A program made the translations under genes and the position numbers. 64,000 bases of DNA from Metabacillus mangrovi (lineage in GTDB: Bacteria; Bacillota; Bacilli; Bacillales; Bacillaceae): contig NZ_WMIB01000021.1 of the NCBI RefSeq assembly GCF_009711125.1, forward strand, positions 1 to 64,000, written 5' to 3'. Below, in pieces: positions 1 through 9,081 of this stretch. The notes beneath the pieces are model-generated. The model worked only from the letters and a program-made list of their open reading frames with translations, ran no database searches and was not told where the DNA came from. Numbering within the stretch: the first letter of the stretch is position 1; every line of letters starts with the position of its first letter.

Positions 1-272
1 GTGGTGATATTCAGAGAGTACTTTGTCCTTTTTCTATTGTCTAGAAAAGGACCTTACACATACATTTATAAACCATCGCGACCAATCCGATAAATTCAGT
101 AATGGATCAAATAACGCCAACAATTAGTAAATAACGCCAGTATTCCGCACCCGAAACTTCCGCAAATCCCCTCCTTCACCAGCCCTGTCCAATCCGCATT
201 TCCCTTCATAGTCTGACAGTAGCCTTGGCTAGATGACTTAGGGACCTTGGACAGGTCGAAGGGAGAATGTGT

Positions 273-1718
273 GTGTTTACTGGAGGATTTGAGAAGATTA
301 CCCCGATCAACGGGTTTTCGCCGGATGTGGCGGATGCGAGACAGAATGATTATGCGTGGGCTGTGAGTGAGCTTGGGGATTATTTGTATGTGGGGACGGG
401 GCGGAACATTCCGAACCTGGCGTTTGAGGGAGTCGGGCTGCCGATACCGAAGGCGTTCCTTCCGAACAATGATTACCGGGCGGAGATCTGGCGGATCCGC
501 AAGGACGGGACGAGTGACTGGGAGTTCGATTTCAAGACAGCGGAGACGTCGTTCGGTTTTCGTTTTATGATTCAATATCCGCTTGGTGCACCGGATGCAA
601 AGCTGTATACGGCGGCGACCTCTCCGGATGGTTCCCTGGCGGTCATCTACCGCAGGACGGAGGATGTGAACTGGGTAGCGTTCGCAGGTCTTGAAGGCGG
701 GACTTCCCGTTCAATGGAAGAGCACCTTGGACGCCTGTATGTAGCGACGGTTCCGCTTACGACGGCACAGGAAATTCCGAAGCTGTTCGTCCTGGATGAG
801 ACCGGGAACAATTTTGCCCGTATTACGCTGCCTGCTGAAATTACAGGGGAAATTACGGTCATGCAGAGCTTTAACGGCCAGCTGTACATCGGTCTTTCCA
901 AGCAAGGCGGTCTGGATGTATGGAGAACGGTCGACGGCGATCCATCCGGCGAATGGCAGCTTGTCGTCGATCAGGGTGCCGGGGATGCCATCAACTTCGT
1001 CGCGTTCGACATGACCATTTTTGATGACGCCATCTACCTCGGCACTGGCATGGTTCCGTTCCTGCCGCTGCTGAACGGCACACCGGTCATTACGAAAGGG
1101 TTTGACATCGTGCGAATCGATGCGGACGATACATGGCGCATCATCGTCGGGGGCAAGCCGGATGTGCCGACTGAGCCTGTAACAGGCAACCGGAACCTTG
1201 GCTTGTATCCATCTGGCTTCGGCAACCCGTTCAATGCCTACTGCTGGCAGATTCAGAGGTATGACGGGGAGATTTACGCCGGCTCCTTTGATTGGACCGT
1301 TGTCATCCCGCCTGGCCTGATGTCGATCTTCGAAGCCATTTTCGGAAGCCCGGATATGGCCTTGCTGATGGGGGAAGAGATGATGGAGGAAATGGTCATG
1401 TCCTTCCTGACCAGCAAGGAACTGATTCCCAATCCGTTCTTCGGCTTCGATCTCTGGAAGTCCGGCAATGCTGTTCTATGGACCCCAATCACCTTCAACG
1501 GCCTCGGCAATCCGAAAAACTATGGCGTGCGCAACCTGTTCCCGTCTGACAACGGCAATCTCTACCTTGGTACAGCCAACCCGTTCCAGGGCTGCGAGGT
1601 ATGGGTGAAGGAAGGCGGAAATTCAGAAGCGCCGGCAGGGGATGCAGAGCTTCGTGAAGTCATGGATGGCTTTAAAGACAGCTTGAGAAACCTGCAGAGG
1701 TTCTTTGGAAGCAGATAA
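273..1718 (+). CDS. beta-propeller-like hypothetical protein
   Basis: I do not recognise a named family. The protein (about 481 residues) has recurring blade-like segments such as LYVGTG, LYIGLS, IYLGTG, IYAGSF and LYLGTA, each followed by a polar loop and often by a W-R or V-W strand, which suggests a beta-propeller. No signal peptide or membrane segment is visible, so it is probably cytoplasmic. The ribosome site GAAGGGAG at 258-265 is only one base from the ATG at 267 but 7 bases from the in-frame GTG at 273, so I prefer GTG 273. It stands alone and ends at a terminator. Confidence 0.7.
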   Translation: MFTGGFEKITPINGFSPDVADARQNDYAWAVSELGDYLYVGTGRNIPNLAFEGVGLPIPKAFLPNNDYRAEIWRIRKDGTSDWEFDFKTAETSFGFRFMIQYPLGAPDAKLYTAATSPDGSLAVIYRRTEDVNWVAFAGLEGGTSRSMEEHLGRLYVATVPLTTAQEIPKLFVLDETGNNFARITLPAEITGEITVMQSFNGQLYIGLSKQGGLDVWRTVDGDPSGEWQLVVDQGAGDAINFVAFDMTIFDDAIYLGTGMVPFLPLLNGTPVITKGFDIVRIDADDTWRIIVGGKPDVPTEPVTGNRNLGLYPSGFGNPFNAYCWQIQRYDGEIYAGSFDWTVVIPPGLMSIFEAIFGSPDMALLMGEEMMEEMVMSFLTSKELIPNPFFGFDLWKSGNAVLWTPITFNGLGNPKNYGVRNLFPSDNGNLYLGTANPFQGCEVWVKEGGNSEAPAGDAELREVMDGFKDSLRNLQRFFGSR

Positions 1719-1725
1719 AGCATGG

Positions 1726-1757
1726 AAGGTCAGGCCTTAGCGGTCTGGCTTTTTATA
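1726..1757 (+). terminator. intrinsic terminator after propeller gene
   Basis: An 11-bp stem with three G-T wobbles (1726-1736 with 1742-1752), 5-nt loop TTAGC and a T-run. Confidence 0.65.
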
Positions 1758-1820
1758 ATGAGTAAAATGGAAGTTCGTTCCTAACGTGATATACTAAACA
1801 GTATAATGGAGGCGGATTCA

Positions 1821-2222
1821 TTGAATGATGCATTGAAGGAACAGGTAATGGTTTTCATGAAAGAAAAAATAAACCCCTATCTTATCGTATTATTCGGATC
1901 CGCCGCGAAAGGAACGGACCGGAAAGACAGTGATTATGATCTTGCTTATTTAAGTGATCAGGTTTTAGGGATGTATGATCGGTTTATGCTGGCGCAGGAG
2001 CTTGCCGCAATTGTGAACAGGGATGTGGATTTGATTGATTTAAAAGAAGCTACTACCGTATTTGCTGCACAAGTTGTTGGAACTGGACAAACGATTTACT
2101 GTAATGATGAGAAACGCAGAGCGATATTTGAAATGAAGACGCTGAAAATGTATGCAAGACTGAATGAGGAACGGGCAATCGTTCTAAAGAGAATCAGGGA
2201 AAGCGGGTCGGTGTATGAATAG
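1821..2222 (+). CDS. MntA-type nucleotidyltransferase antitoxin (orphan)
   Basis: A minimal nucleotidyltransferase of about 133 residues with the signature GSAAKGTDRKDSDYDLA (G-S-x10-D-x-D) and a later DVDLIDL strand carrying the third acidic residue. In known type VII systems MntA AMPylates and silences the HEPN ribonuclease toxin HepT. The site GGAGGCGG at 1808-1815 lies downstream of the ATG at 1806, so the TTG at 1821, 5 bases after it, is the likely start. Its 3' end overlaps the start of a 12-codon hepT remnant, so the antitoxin is now without its toxin. Family call is firm; present function is uncertain. Confidence 0.8.
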   Translation: MNDALKEQVMVFMKEKINPYLIVLFGSAAKGTDRKDSDYDLAYLSDQVLGMYDRFMLAQELAAIVNRDVDLIDLKEATTVFAAQVVGTGQTIYCNDEKRRAIFEMKTLKMYARLNEERAIVLKRIRESGSVYE

Positions 2223-2253
2223 GGATGTAGTTCTTAACAAGAAAAGATTTTAA
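2215..2253 (+). pseudogene. hepT toxin 5' remnant
   Basis: An ATG inside the last codons of mntA (2215) opens a frame reading MNRDVVLNKKRF then TAA. It resembles the usual HepT N-terminus (M-x-x-D-V-I-L-N-K) and has the overlapping start typical of mntA-hepT operons. The remaining HEPN domain of about 125 residues is absent; the following DNA shows no continuation in any frame. Identification rests on a dozen residues plus gene order. Confidence 0.5.
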
Positions 2254-2301
2254 AACATTTACGGAGCGTATACTGACAATCACTTAGACAGGGGAATCAA
2301 G

Positions 2302-2784
2302 ATGCAGATCATCATTCGGCCTTCACAGAAAAAGGACATGCCGCAGCTGCTTGAGCTGGACCGGCTCATTTGGGACAGCACGAACACACCCGTTTTGCTT
2401 CAGTGGGACTCAGCAGAGGAATATGAAAAAGCGTATCCTGCAGGAACACAGATCCTCGCATTGGAAAATGACCGGGTTGCGGGGTACATCACGTCCAAGC
2501 CACCAACAAGCCTCCCCTCCAATCGGCACGTCCTCGATATGGCCATCGGCATTCATACGGATTGTCAAGGCAAGGGAGTCGGCCGCCGCCTGATGGAGTA
2601 CATGCTGCAGACAGCACGTGGACAGGGGGTCCGGAAGATTTCACTCCGGGTCCTTTCCAGCAATGAAAAGGCGATCGCTTTTTATAGAGCGAACGGGTTT
2701 AAGGAAGAAGGCAGGCTTCACGAGGAGTTTTTGCTGGATGGGAAGTATGTGGATGATGTGCTGATGTATCGGATGGTGGATTGA
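2302..2784 (+). CDS. GNAT-family N-acetyltransferase
   Basis: Single GNAT domain over 160 residues. The acetyl-CoA site is visible as CQGKGVGRRLMEYML (Q-x-x-G-x-G) near residue 90, preceded by the strand VLDMAIGIH and followed by ISLRVLSSNEKAIAFYRANGF, the usual motif B. Substrate cannot be predicted. It has a GGGGAATC site before the ATG and is followed by a strong hairpin, so it is probably monocistronic. Confidence 0.88.
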   Translation: MQIIIRPSQKKDMPQLLELDRLIWDSTNTPVLLQWDSAEEYEKAYPAGTQILALENDRVAGYITSKPPTSLPSNRHVLDMAIGIHTDCQGKGVGRRLMEYMLQTARGQGVRKISLRVLSSNEKAIAFYRANGFKEEGRLHEEFLLDGKYVDDVLMYRMVD

Positions 2785-2798
2785 ATGGTGCATAGGAA

Positions 2799-2832
2799 AA
2801 GAAGAGCAGTGCATAACGGCACTGCTCTTCTT
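2799..2832 (+). terminator. hairpin terminator after GNAT gene
   Basis: Perfect 14-bp stem (2799-2812 with 2819-2832), loop ATAACG. The U-run after it is poor, so efficiency is uncertain. Confidence 0.6.
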
Positions 2833-2885
2833 GAAATCTGGTATTTTTATAGGTTTTGATCAACACATGTGTAAGGAGGTGCCAG

Positions 2886-3281
2886 ATGAAGGAATGTCCA
2901 TTTTGCAATTTGGAATTAATTGAACAGCAGGAAGTAGTATTACGTAATGAACTCTGTATGTTTCTACAGGCTCCACAAGAAGTTTTAGTGGGTTCAGGGC
3001 TGATCATTCCAATTAAACATCGTGAAACGGTTTTTGACTTAACCGAAGAAGAATGGTCAGCTGCATATGGATTACTGCAGGATGTAAAAACGATGTTGGA
3101 TGGGATACATTGTCCTGACTGCTACAATATAGGCTGGAACGTTAATGCTGTGGGTGGACAGCACATCTTGCACGCCCATCTGCACATCATTCCCCGATTT
3201 AAAGATGAGCCATATGCCGGGAAAGGGATTAGGTACTGGCTAAAAAGGATAGAAAATAAGCGGAACACTGAATTTATTTAA
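2886..3281 (+). CDS. HIT-family nucleotide hydrolase/transferase
   Basis: The histidine triad [10 protein letters not shown] sits near residue 100 of 131, giving H-x-H-x-H-x-x. An N-terminal C-P-F-C pair ([11 protein letters not shown]) is of the zinc-binding kind seen in some HIT proteins. Substrates are usually purine nucleotide phosphoramidates or dinucleoside polyphosphates. The start is the ATG at 2886, 5 bases after AAGGAGGT (2873-2880); an earlier in-frame ATG at 2856 lies upstream of that site. It converges with the next gene and the two overlap by 4 bases. Confidence 0.88.
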   Translation: MKECPFCNLELIEQQEVVLRNELCMFLQAPQEVLVGSGLIIPIKHRETVFDLTEEEWSAAYGLLQDVKTMLDGIHCPDCYNIGWNVNAVGGQHILHAHLHIIPRFKDEPYAGKGIRYWLKRIENKRNTEFI

Positions 3282-3661
3282 ATCAAATCCGTCCCATACG
3301 AATTATCAATCGCACACAGCCATTTACCTGAAGCATCTTTTTTGAAGATGTAGGTGGCCTTTCTCTCCATTGGAACATCGGGGTTCTCGACTGTGGATTC
3401 AAGGAGGGTTTGGGAGATGACCAGTGCAGTGTCTCCCGCTTCCAGTATTTCCATCTTTCCTTGAGCCGGCACGATGCTGTTGTCAAAATACTTGGCAATT
3501 CGGATGAAGGCTTCCTCGATTTCTGCTTTTCCTCTGGCGACTGTACCGGGTCGGACGACCAGCACAGCATCTTCCGTATAGTAGCTCATCAGTGTGTCGA
3601 AATCCTCGTTCTTGATTGCTGCATCACATGCTTCAATGATTTGCTCCAGTTCATGACCCAT
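3278..3661 (-). CDS. SnoaL/DUF4440-like NTF2-fold protein
   Basis: 127 residues starting [30 protein letters not shown], the helix and conserved Y-x-x-D-A pattern of SnoaL/DUF4440 NTF2-fold proteins, then [10 protein letters not shown] and a C-terminal sheet ending [10 protein letters not shown]. Members include small isomerases and ketosteroid-like proteins of unknown substrate. An AGGAGGTA site precedes the ATG at 3661 by about 7 bases. It converges on the HIT gene with no terminator between them. Confidence 0.75.
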   Translation of the reverse strand: MGHELEQIIEACDAAIKNEDFDTLMSYYTEDAVLVVRPGTVARGKAEIEEAFIRIAKYFDNSIVPAQGKMEILEAGDTALVISQTLLESTVENPDVPMERKATYIFKKDASGKWLCAIDNSYGTDLI

Positions 3662-3959
3662 GGCATCCTACCTCCTGAAAATTTATCCATACCCTACCAC
3701 TTTCCGCTGTGCTTTGTAAATAGAGTAAAGATTTTAAAGTATATTTCCTGTTCCAGGCTTTCATATGACCAGTTGCCTATTTTTCACCCCCGGTGTCTTC
3801 CGGAATGCCCCTATTCCTAAGCCTAAAGAGGACAGTATGAGAGAGTAATCTTTTCTGTTCCCATTTTCCTATTTTATGGGTTTATCGACTTTAGTATAGT
3901 GGAAAAGGACTGGTGGATGTCATTATTTTACTTAATTGGGATAAGAGGGAGCGGCGTTT

Positions 3960-4589
3960 ATGAGAAGAAAATGGCTTTTGATCCTGGCAGTCCTTGGGAT
4001 GAGCGGGGCTCTTGCAGGCTGCGGGCAGGGTGAGAAGAGTACAGAGCCTGCTGCTGCAGAGGAACCGGCTGCAGAGGATAAGGAAACTCAAGGCGAAGAT
4101 GGACAAGGTGGGGAGCCGTCACTGGATGAATCGGTTGCCAAAGGCAGCGACACCATTACTCAGGAAAAATATGAACAGGTGGAGGGCGGCTTGAGCTATG
4201 AAGAAGTCGCAAAGCTGATTGGATCGGAAGGCGAAGAGGATACAAAGCAAAAGCTTCCTGAGAACACGAAAAGGTACACTTGGTCGTCGGATGGAGACCA
4301 GGGCATAGCCATTACCGTCTTCGAATTTGTCGATAGCAAACTAGATTCAAAAAGCCAGTTTGGATTCAGTGAGGATGAGCCGCTTCAGATCAGACAGGAG
4401 CAGTATGATCAGCTTAAGCTTGGGATGCCAATCGACCAGGTTACCAAGCTCCTGGGCGGTGAAGGCGTACTGACCACCGAATCAGATGGACTCGGAGGGG
4501 AATTTAAGTCTCAGATGTATACATACAAAGGGGATGGCGAGAAGACGTATTCTCTGCACTTTACGGATGGGATTCTAGTGATTAAATAA
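3960..4589 (+). CDS. lipoprotein with tandem BLIP-like repeats
   Basis: Lipobox L-A-G-C (Cys21) after a hydrophobic signal of MRRKWLL type, then an acidic, low-complexity linker of about 45 residues. Two similar repeats follow: ITQEKYEQVEGGLSYEEVAKLIG near residue 60 and IRQEQYDQLKLGMPIDQVTKLLG near residue 140. This K/Q-Y-x-x-x-x-G-M-x-x-x-x-V-x-x-x-x-G pattern matches the SmpA/BLIP-like (DUF3862) fold. It should be anchored outside the membrane. Role unknown. RBS AGGGAG precedes the ATG. Confidence 0.75.
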   Translation: MRRKWLLILAVLGMSGALAGCGQGEKSTEPAAAEEPAAEDKETQGEDGQGGEPSLDESVAKGSDTITQEKYEQVEGGLSYEEVAKLIGSEGEEDTKQKLPENTKRYTWSSDGDQGIAITVFEFVDSKLDSKSQFGFSEDEPLQIRQEQYDQLKLGMPIDQVTKLLGGEGVLTTESDGLGGEFKSQMYTYKGDGEKTYSLHFTDGILVIK

Positions 4590-4682
4590 GTGCAGCTGTG
4601 TGGCATAACAAATGGATACTGCTGCAGGAGCGTTGCCGGAAACAAGAGGCCGTCCTGTTGCGGAAAACAGGGGTGATGAGAG

Positions 4683-4964
4683 ATGACTTCGGAAACTGCA
4701 CAAAAGGGTCTGTTTGGCCCGGTGAGTCATGGATTCATGTCGATGTTCGTCTACGGAATGCTTTTCACTGCCCTTATGATTGCCTTTGATGGTCCGATTA
4801 CATTTGAAACCCTGTTTGTGCCCGGAATTCTTTTATACGCAGTCGTCCGGCTGACAGAATATGCAGCAATGAAGAAAACGAAAACTCCGCCAAGATGGCT
4901 CGTCTTGGGATCGTTTGGGATTGCGGTTTCAGCTGCGGTTGGAATGACGATCTGGCTCGTTTAA
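4683..4964 (+). CDS. small membrane protein
   Basis: 93 residues with three likely membrane spans: residues about 19-40 (FMSMFVYGMLFTALMIAF), 44-62 and 73-92 (VLGSFGIAVSAAVGMTIWLV), separated by a basic loop KKTKTPPR. No family recognised. It follows the lipoprotein gene by 93 bases on the same strand and may be cotranscribed. Confidence 0.65.
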   Translation: MTSETAQKGLFGPVSHGFMSMFVYGMLFTALMIAFDGPITFETLFVPGILLYAVVRLTEYAAMKKTKTPPRWLVLGSFGIAVSAAVGMTIWLV

Positions 4965-4978
4965 AAAGGTACACTGAT

Positions 4979-5018
4979 AAAAAAACAGGAGTGGAAAACG
5001 ACCGTTTTCCACTCCTGC
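4979..5018. terminator. bidirectional terminator
   Basis: Stem 4986-4999 with 5004-5017 and loop GACC. The minus strand has a T7 run directly after the stem, so it serves mainly the 5'-nucleotidase gene; the plus-strand U-run is weak. Confidence 0.8.
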
Positions 5019-5036
5019 TTCATTTCGGGAAATCTA

Positions 5037-7268
5037 TTAATTGCTGGAAGATTTCAGATCAGTGATGCGCCCTTCAACTGCAGGCTGAACTCCAGCATTT
5101 TCTTTAAGGTACGTGCTGAAAATCTCCCAATCGACAAATCCTGGCTCACTCACTCTACCTTCCTGGTAAGCGGTTTTAAACATTGTGTAATTGTCGCCGC
5201 CTGCAGCAGTAAACGTATTTGTCGCTGCTTTATACGTCTTCTCCAGGTCAAGGGCAGTAAAGGCATCTCCTTCTTTAACCTGTACTTCTGTCACCCGTTC
5301 TCCAACTGGTTTCGAACTGTCATAAGTGAACTTCATTCCTGCTACCTGAAGGAAAGCTCCGGACTGGGCAGGGGCCAAATCGACGCTGTGCTCAAGAGCT
5401 GCTTTAATCTCTTTTCCTGTCAGTTCCATGATCGCCAGGGAATTGCCGAAAGGCATGACCGTTAGGATTTCTCCCATCGTGATGTCTCCCTGATTGATGG
5501 ATGCGCGGATTCCGCCACCATTTTGCAGGGCGATGACTGTTTCAGGATCAATGGTTTTTGCTTTCGCAAGCATACCGTCTGTGATTAGATTGCCAAGGTT
5601 CGTTTCTTTCGTACGCACATTCGCACGTTCACCATCTAAAACGACGTCTGTTGAGCCCACAACCTGATTTTTAAGTTCCTCAACCTTTGGCTTGTACTTG
5701 TTTAGGATTTCAACCGCTTCTGCGTCATCTGTTTTCGTTTTTAAGTCGATCAGCTTTCCATCATGCGCCACAACTTTTCCTTTGTAGTCAAATTCTACAT
5801 CAAGCTGACCGAGGAAGTCGCTGTACTGATAAGCTTGAACGATAAGCGTTGGTTCTTCTCCTGTTTCATCCACGACCGGTGCATTCAGCTGGGTATGAGA
5901 GTGTCCTCCTACAATTACATCCAATCCTTCTACTTCTTTAGCAAGCGTTACATCGTTGTCTCCGCCGCCATCCTCGAAGCCGATATGGGTAAGAGCCACA
6001 ATTTTATTGACTCCTTTAGCCTCTAATTTAGCAACTGCTTTTTCCGCTTCTTTGATGTAGTTTTTGAACGCTACTCCGTCTCCAGGGCTTGAAATCGTTG
6101 CTGTCTCAGCAGTCGTTAACCCGAGGATCCCTACTTTTTCCCCGTTAATGGTTTTAATGATGGCATTGTAAGAGTTTCCGTCTTCCGGATTGGAAGAAAC
6201 TTCAGGCTTGTAAAGCTCTTTCATATTCGGGTCGTTTGAAAAATCAACGTTTGCACTTACGAAAGGAAATTGTGCCATCTGAACAAAACGTGCCAAAGGT
6301 GCTGTACCCAGATCGAATTCGTGGTTGCCGAATGTCATAGCATCATAGCCTGCAAGATTCATAAGCTCAACATCAGGCTGTCCTTTAAATTCATTAAAGT
6401 AAAGAGTTCCGGAAAACACATCTCCTGCATCCAGAAGAAGCGAATTTTCTTTTTCATTTCTTAGTTCTTTGATTGCCGTGATTCGTTTAGGGGCTTTTTC
6501 CACATTTGCATGAGTATCATTTGAGTGAAGAATGGAAAGATCAAAATTTTCCAATGGTTTTTTCAATGCTTCTTTAATGCTTTTCATTTCGGATTTGATG
6601 GCAGCATCAATGTTTTTTTCGATGATTTGCGCATCTTTTTTCAGGGATGGGTACAATTTAAGAAGGGTTTTCGTAAGCTTCTGATCTTTTTTCTCCAGGC
6701 CCTCTGCTTTTTTAAGCATCTTTTCAGCTTCTGGTTTGTTTTTGCTGTTCAGCGCGGAACGGGCTTCGAGAAGGTACTCATACTGAGCCATGTCATAGCT
6801 TACTAGTTGAAACGCATTTTTTGCAGGCTGGACGTATCTTATAGTCAGCGCTTCACGGACAACAGGACGGAATTTGGTAATGAGAATGCTGTACTGCTTC
6901 GTTTCTTCAATAAGCTCATAGTATGAAGTAAGCATCTGGTCATCTGGAGCATTGCTGTACATGGAACGGAATTCATTAACCGACTGTTGCAGTTCTTCCC
7001 CTTGCGCAACAGCTTCTTTATAATCTGAAGTGCGTTCTTTAAGGTTCTGGAGGGTCTCATTACTAGAAAGCTGTTTTCCGTAAACGTCCTTGTAAGCGGA
7101 TAAACGGTTGTGAAGATCATTTAGATGGTATGTATAATAACTGGATGTATGAGCCGAAACCTTTGTAAAGTCCGCATGGCTGACCTCCGCATTCGCTTGA
7201 TTAAGACTGAGTCCGGAAGACAGGACAGCGGCCGCAATGGCTGTTTTAACAACGATTTTTTTATACAT
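5037..7268 (-). CDS. secreted 5'-nucleotidase/cyclic phosphodiesterase
   Basis: Signal peptide ending near ANA, then about 220 lysine-rich, mostly helical residues with coiled-coil character. The metallophosphatase domain follows: ILHSNDTHANV, LLLDAGDVFSGT, TFGNHEFDLGT, VALTHIGFEDGG and VIVGGHSHTQL are the metal-ligand motifs. The C-terminal 5'-nucleotidase domain shows ETNLGNLITDGM, LQNGGGIRA and AATNTFTAAGGDNYTMF. It should act outside the cell, releasing nucleosides and phosphate. There is no LPxTG anchor; the helical N-terminal region may bind the wall. ATG 7268 lies 10 bases from GGAG; a TTG at 7274 is the alternative. Confidence 0.9.
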   Translation of the reverse strand: MYKKIVVKTAIAAAVLSSGLSLNQANAEVSHADFTKVSAHTSSYYTYHLNDLHNRLSAYKDVYGKQLSSNETLQNLKERTSDYKEAVAQGEELQQSVNEFRSMYSNAPDDQMLTSYYELIEETKQYSILITKFRPVVREALTIRYVQPAKNAFQLVSYDMAQYEYLLEARSALNSKNKPEAEKMLKKAEGLEKKDQKLTKTLLKLYPSLKKDAQIIEKNIDAAIKSEMKSIKEALKKPLENFDLSILHSNDTHANVEKAPKRITAIKELRNEKENSLLLDAGDVFSGTLYFNEFKGQPDVELMNLAGYDAMTFGNHEFDLGTAPLARFVQMAQFPFVSANVDFSNDPNMKELYKPEVSSNPEDGNSYNAIIKTINGEKVGILGLTTAETATISSPGDGVAFKNYIKEAEKAVAKLEAKGVNKIVALTHIGFEDGGGDNDVTLAKEVEGLDVIVGGHSHTQLNAPVVDETGEEPTLIVQAYQYSDFLGQLDVEFDYKGKVVAHDGKLIDLKTKTDDAEAVEILNKYKPKVEELKNQVVGSTDVVLDGERANVRTKETNLGNLITDGMLAKAKTIDPETVIALQNGGGIRASINQGDITMGEILTVMPFGNSLAIMELTGKEIKAALEHSVDLAPAQSGAFLQVAGMKFTYDSSKPVGERVTEVQVKEGDAFTALDLEKTYKAATNTFTAAGGDNYTMFKTAYQEGRVSEPGFVDWEIFSTYLKENAGVQPAVEGRITDLKSSSN

Positions 7269-7445
7269 ATACAATTTTCTCCTTTTCCCATCGTTTTTTG
7301 GATAGCATGACCAGGGTCATTAAAATCGTATCCTATTGCCACAGCCTTTTCTATGGTTAAATTGTAAAAATATTGTTTGTTTTGTAAATAGATTAGTAGA
7401 TTATGTCGAACTGCAGGACTATAGTATTGAAGGAGTGTGGCTGAC

Positions 7446-7544
7446 GTGAATCTGGAAAAAAGATCTGAATCTCAAAAACATAAAAAGGCGAAGGAAAACC
7501 CGGAAAGATTGCTCTTTGAAGAATGGAAAAAACATGAGAATTAA
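7446..7544 (+). CDS. possible small basic peptide
   Basis: A 32-codon frame from GTG 7446 with AAGGAG about 10 bases upstream. The peptide is rich in K, E, R and H (NLEKRSESQKHKKAKENPER then LLFEEWKKHEN) and has no membrane segment. It is divergent from the nucleotidase gene. No family recognised; the frame could be fortuitous. Confidence 0.4.
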   Translation: MNLEKRSESQKHKKAKENPERLLFEEWKKHEN

Positions 7545-7585
7545 AGGTAGTGTCCAAAGTTAGGGGGCTCAATGGGAGGTGCCAG

Positions 7586-7618
7586 AAAAAACGCCTGGAA
7601 CCATTTCAGGCGTTTTTT
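7586..7618. terminator. bidirectional terminator
   Basis: Perfect 12-bp stem, A6CGCCTG paired with CAGGCGT6 (7586-7597 with 7607-7618). A-run and T-run on the two sides suit both directions; it abuts the stop codon of the ASCH gene. Confidence 0.8.
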
Positions 7619-8073
7619 CAATGATCTTTAACATCCACGAGTTCGAACCGCTCACACACGAGAAGCATATCCTCCGAAAAAGAAAGTCCCTTGTCCTTCA
7701 GTTCATTCGTGAAAAAATCCACATGAACATCCTTCCAATACTGGTACGTCCGGTCGCCCTCTCCCTCGGCGATGGCGAACTCCGCCGGCACTTCATTCAT
7801 CGGCAGGACAAACACCTCTGACGTCTTAATAATGGCTAGAGGCTTGTCTTCACTGCTCAAAACAATACTGTAATCATCCACCGCCGGAAGCGGCTCGTTT
7901 TCCAGCTCATAAAAAATCCTGCCGGAGCAAGTAGCGGTTTTAATCCCGTCGATGACCAATTGTGCAAGATGGTCCGGGTCTGCACCGAATTGCCAGGCCG
8001 AGACGGAAACCGGCGGTGCTGACTGTCTGGACTTCCAATAATCCGTCCAGTACATTTTCGATTCTGTATTCAT
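7618..8073 (-). CDS. ASCH-domain protein (YhfF-like)
   Basis: 151 residues. The ASCH pattern is clear: WQFGADPDHLAQLVIDGIKTATC (G-x-K-x-x-T), then DYSIVLSSEDKPLAIIKTSEVFVLPMNEV and FAIAEGEGDRTYQYWKDVHVDFF. ASCH domains have a PUA-like RNA-binding fold and some hydrolyse modified nucleosides. The ATG at 8073 is 7 bases from AGGAG, better placed than the GTG just before it. It lies 16 bases behind the DUF1349-like gene and is likely in one operon with it. Confidence 0.82.
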   Translation of the reverse strand: MNTESKMYWTDYWKSRQSAPPVSVSAWQFGADPDHLAQLVIDGIKTATCSGRIFYELENEPLPAVDDYSIVLSSEDKPLAIIKTSEVFVLPMNEVPAEFAIAEGEGDRTYQYWKDVHVDFFTNELKDKGLSFSEDMLLVCERFELVDVKDH

Positions 8074-8088
8074 CACTTATCTCCTCTT

Positions 8089-8718
8089 TTATAAATAAGC
8101 CTCTCCCGGGTTATCCGAAAGCTCTTCGATTGTGAAAAATTCAAAGCAGACATGCTGGCCTTTCCCCTGGGGGCTGCATGCATAAACGCCGGCAGACAAA
8201 ACGGCTTGTTCAGGGAGATCCAGGTGGGCAATTCTGATTTGTTCCCACGCTTCTCCGTTTTGTGAAATGTCGATATAGCAGTTTTGACCGATCCTGGACG
8301 CTCTGAAATAGGTGGGTCTCTCATTGAATGAAATGTACTGGGTGGACCAATCCGAATATCCGCGATTGGTTACGACCGCTCCAAGCTTGCTAGGACCATC
8401 TGGGATATATTCCACAGAAGCTTTCACCCATGTTTGCTCAGAAAAACGGATCATTAACCCTGCCTGGTCATATCTGGAATGAGGGCTAGCCTCAACTTTT
8501 GTTGTCATTCTGAAATTTTTGTCCGTTTTCAAAGACAGAAAATGTCCATTATCCGCTGTGAAGCCATAGTGGGTGTTTTGCCAGAAATCCGTTTTTTCGT
8601 CGGTTCTCAGGATGAGTTCCGCATCCAGCCCCCATTCCTCGGGCTCATTCAGCCATTCAAGCTGTTCATTAAATGTTGGGCCCGTGAATTTTTCATTTAC
8701 GATCCAATCTCTATTCAA
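8089..8718 (-). CDS. DUF1349-like concanavalin-fold protein
   Basis: 209 residues with the typical order of DUF1349 proteins: WGLDAELILRTDEKTDFWQNTHYGF, DNGHFL, FRMTTKVEASPHSRYDQAGLMI, VKASVEYIPDGPSKLGAVVTNRGYSDWS and ISQNGEAWEQIRIAHL, ending in a VYACSPQG-type strand. The fold is a concanavalin/laminin-G-like sandwich; biological role unknown. No signal peptide. AGGAGGTAATC precedes the ATG. Confidence 0.8.
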   Translation of the reverse strand: MNRDWIVNEKFTGPTFNEQLEWLNEPEEWGLDAELILRTDEKTDFWQNTHYGFTADNGHFLSLKTDKNFRMTTKVEASPHSRYDQAGLMIRFSEQTWVKASVEYIPDGPSKLGAVVTNRGYSDWSTQYISFNERPTYFRASRIGQNCYIDISQNGEAWEQIRIAHLDLPEQAVLSAGVYACSPQGKGQHVCFEFFTIEELSDNPGEAYL

Positions 8719-8742
8719 AAGATTACCTCCTGTCCTTTTTTA

Positions 8743-8862
8743 AGACGGCGCATAAATCCAGTTTGTATCCGTATCAATGACGAAATCAGGCCCCACTTCA
8801 CCCATTTCCGGAAGGTCGTCTAGGTTCCCTGCCCTGTCTTGCACAGCTTTATATTTTTTAAA
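8743..8862 (-). pseudogene. C-terminal coding remnant
   Basis: A 40-codon open frame without a start, in-frame TGA at 8863-8865 and TAA at 8740-8742. It reads like real protein, e.g. DDLPEMGEVGPDFVIDTDTN then WIYAPS, with codon use like its neighbours. I take it as the tail of a deleted gene. Family not recognised. The rest of the 8719-9081 gap shows nothing further. Confidence 0.35.
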
Positions 8863-9081
8863 TCAGCTGGATTGTGGAGCACTTTTTACCGTATAGAAGC
8901 ATGTGCAGAGTATATCCTTCCATTTCAATGATCATTTATAACACGACCGGTTGCTGGCCAGTCCCATCGCAAAAGTTTTCACTTGCCTATAAATGTATCT
9001 ATTCCCATTTAGGGAAGCAAGCAAAAAAGGAAAATCCAGAAAAGAAACCGAAATGATGTAAGAAGGAAAAGGAGAGATTTT

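Noticed and set aside
96-575. 159-residue minus-strand frame at the window start
   Set aside because: It overlaps the well-supported propeller gene, has no ribosome site and an odd Arg/Pro-rich composition.
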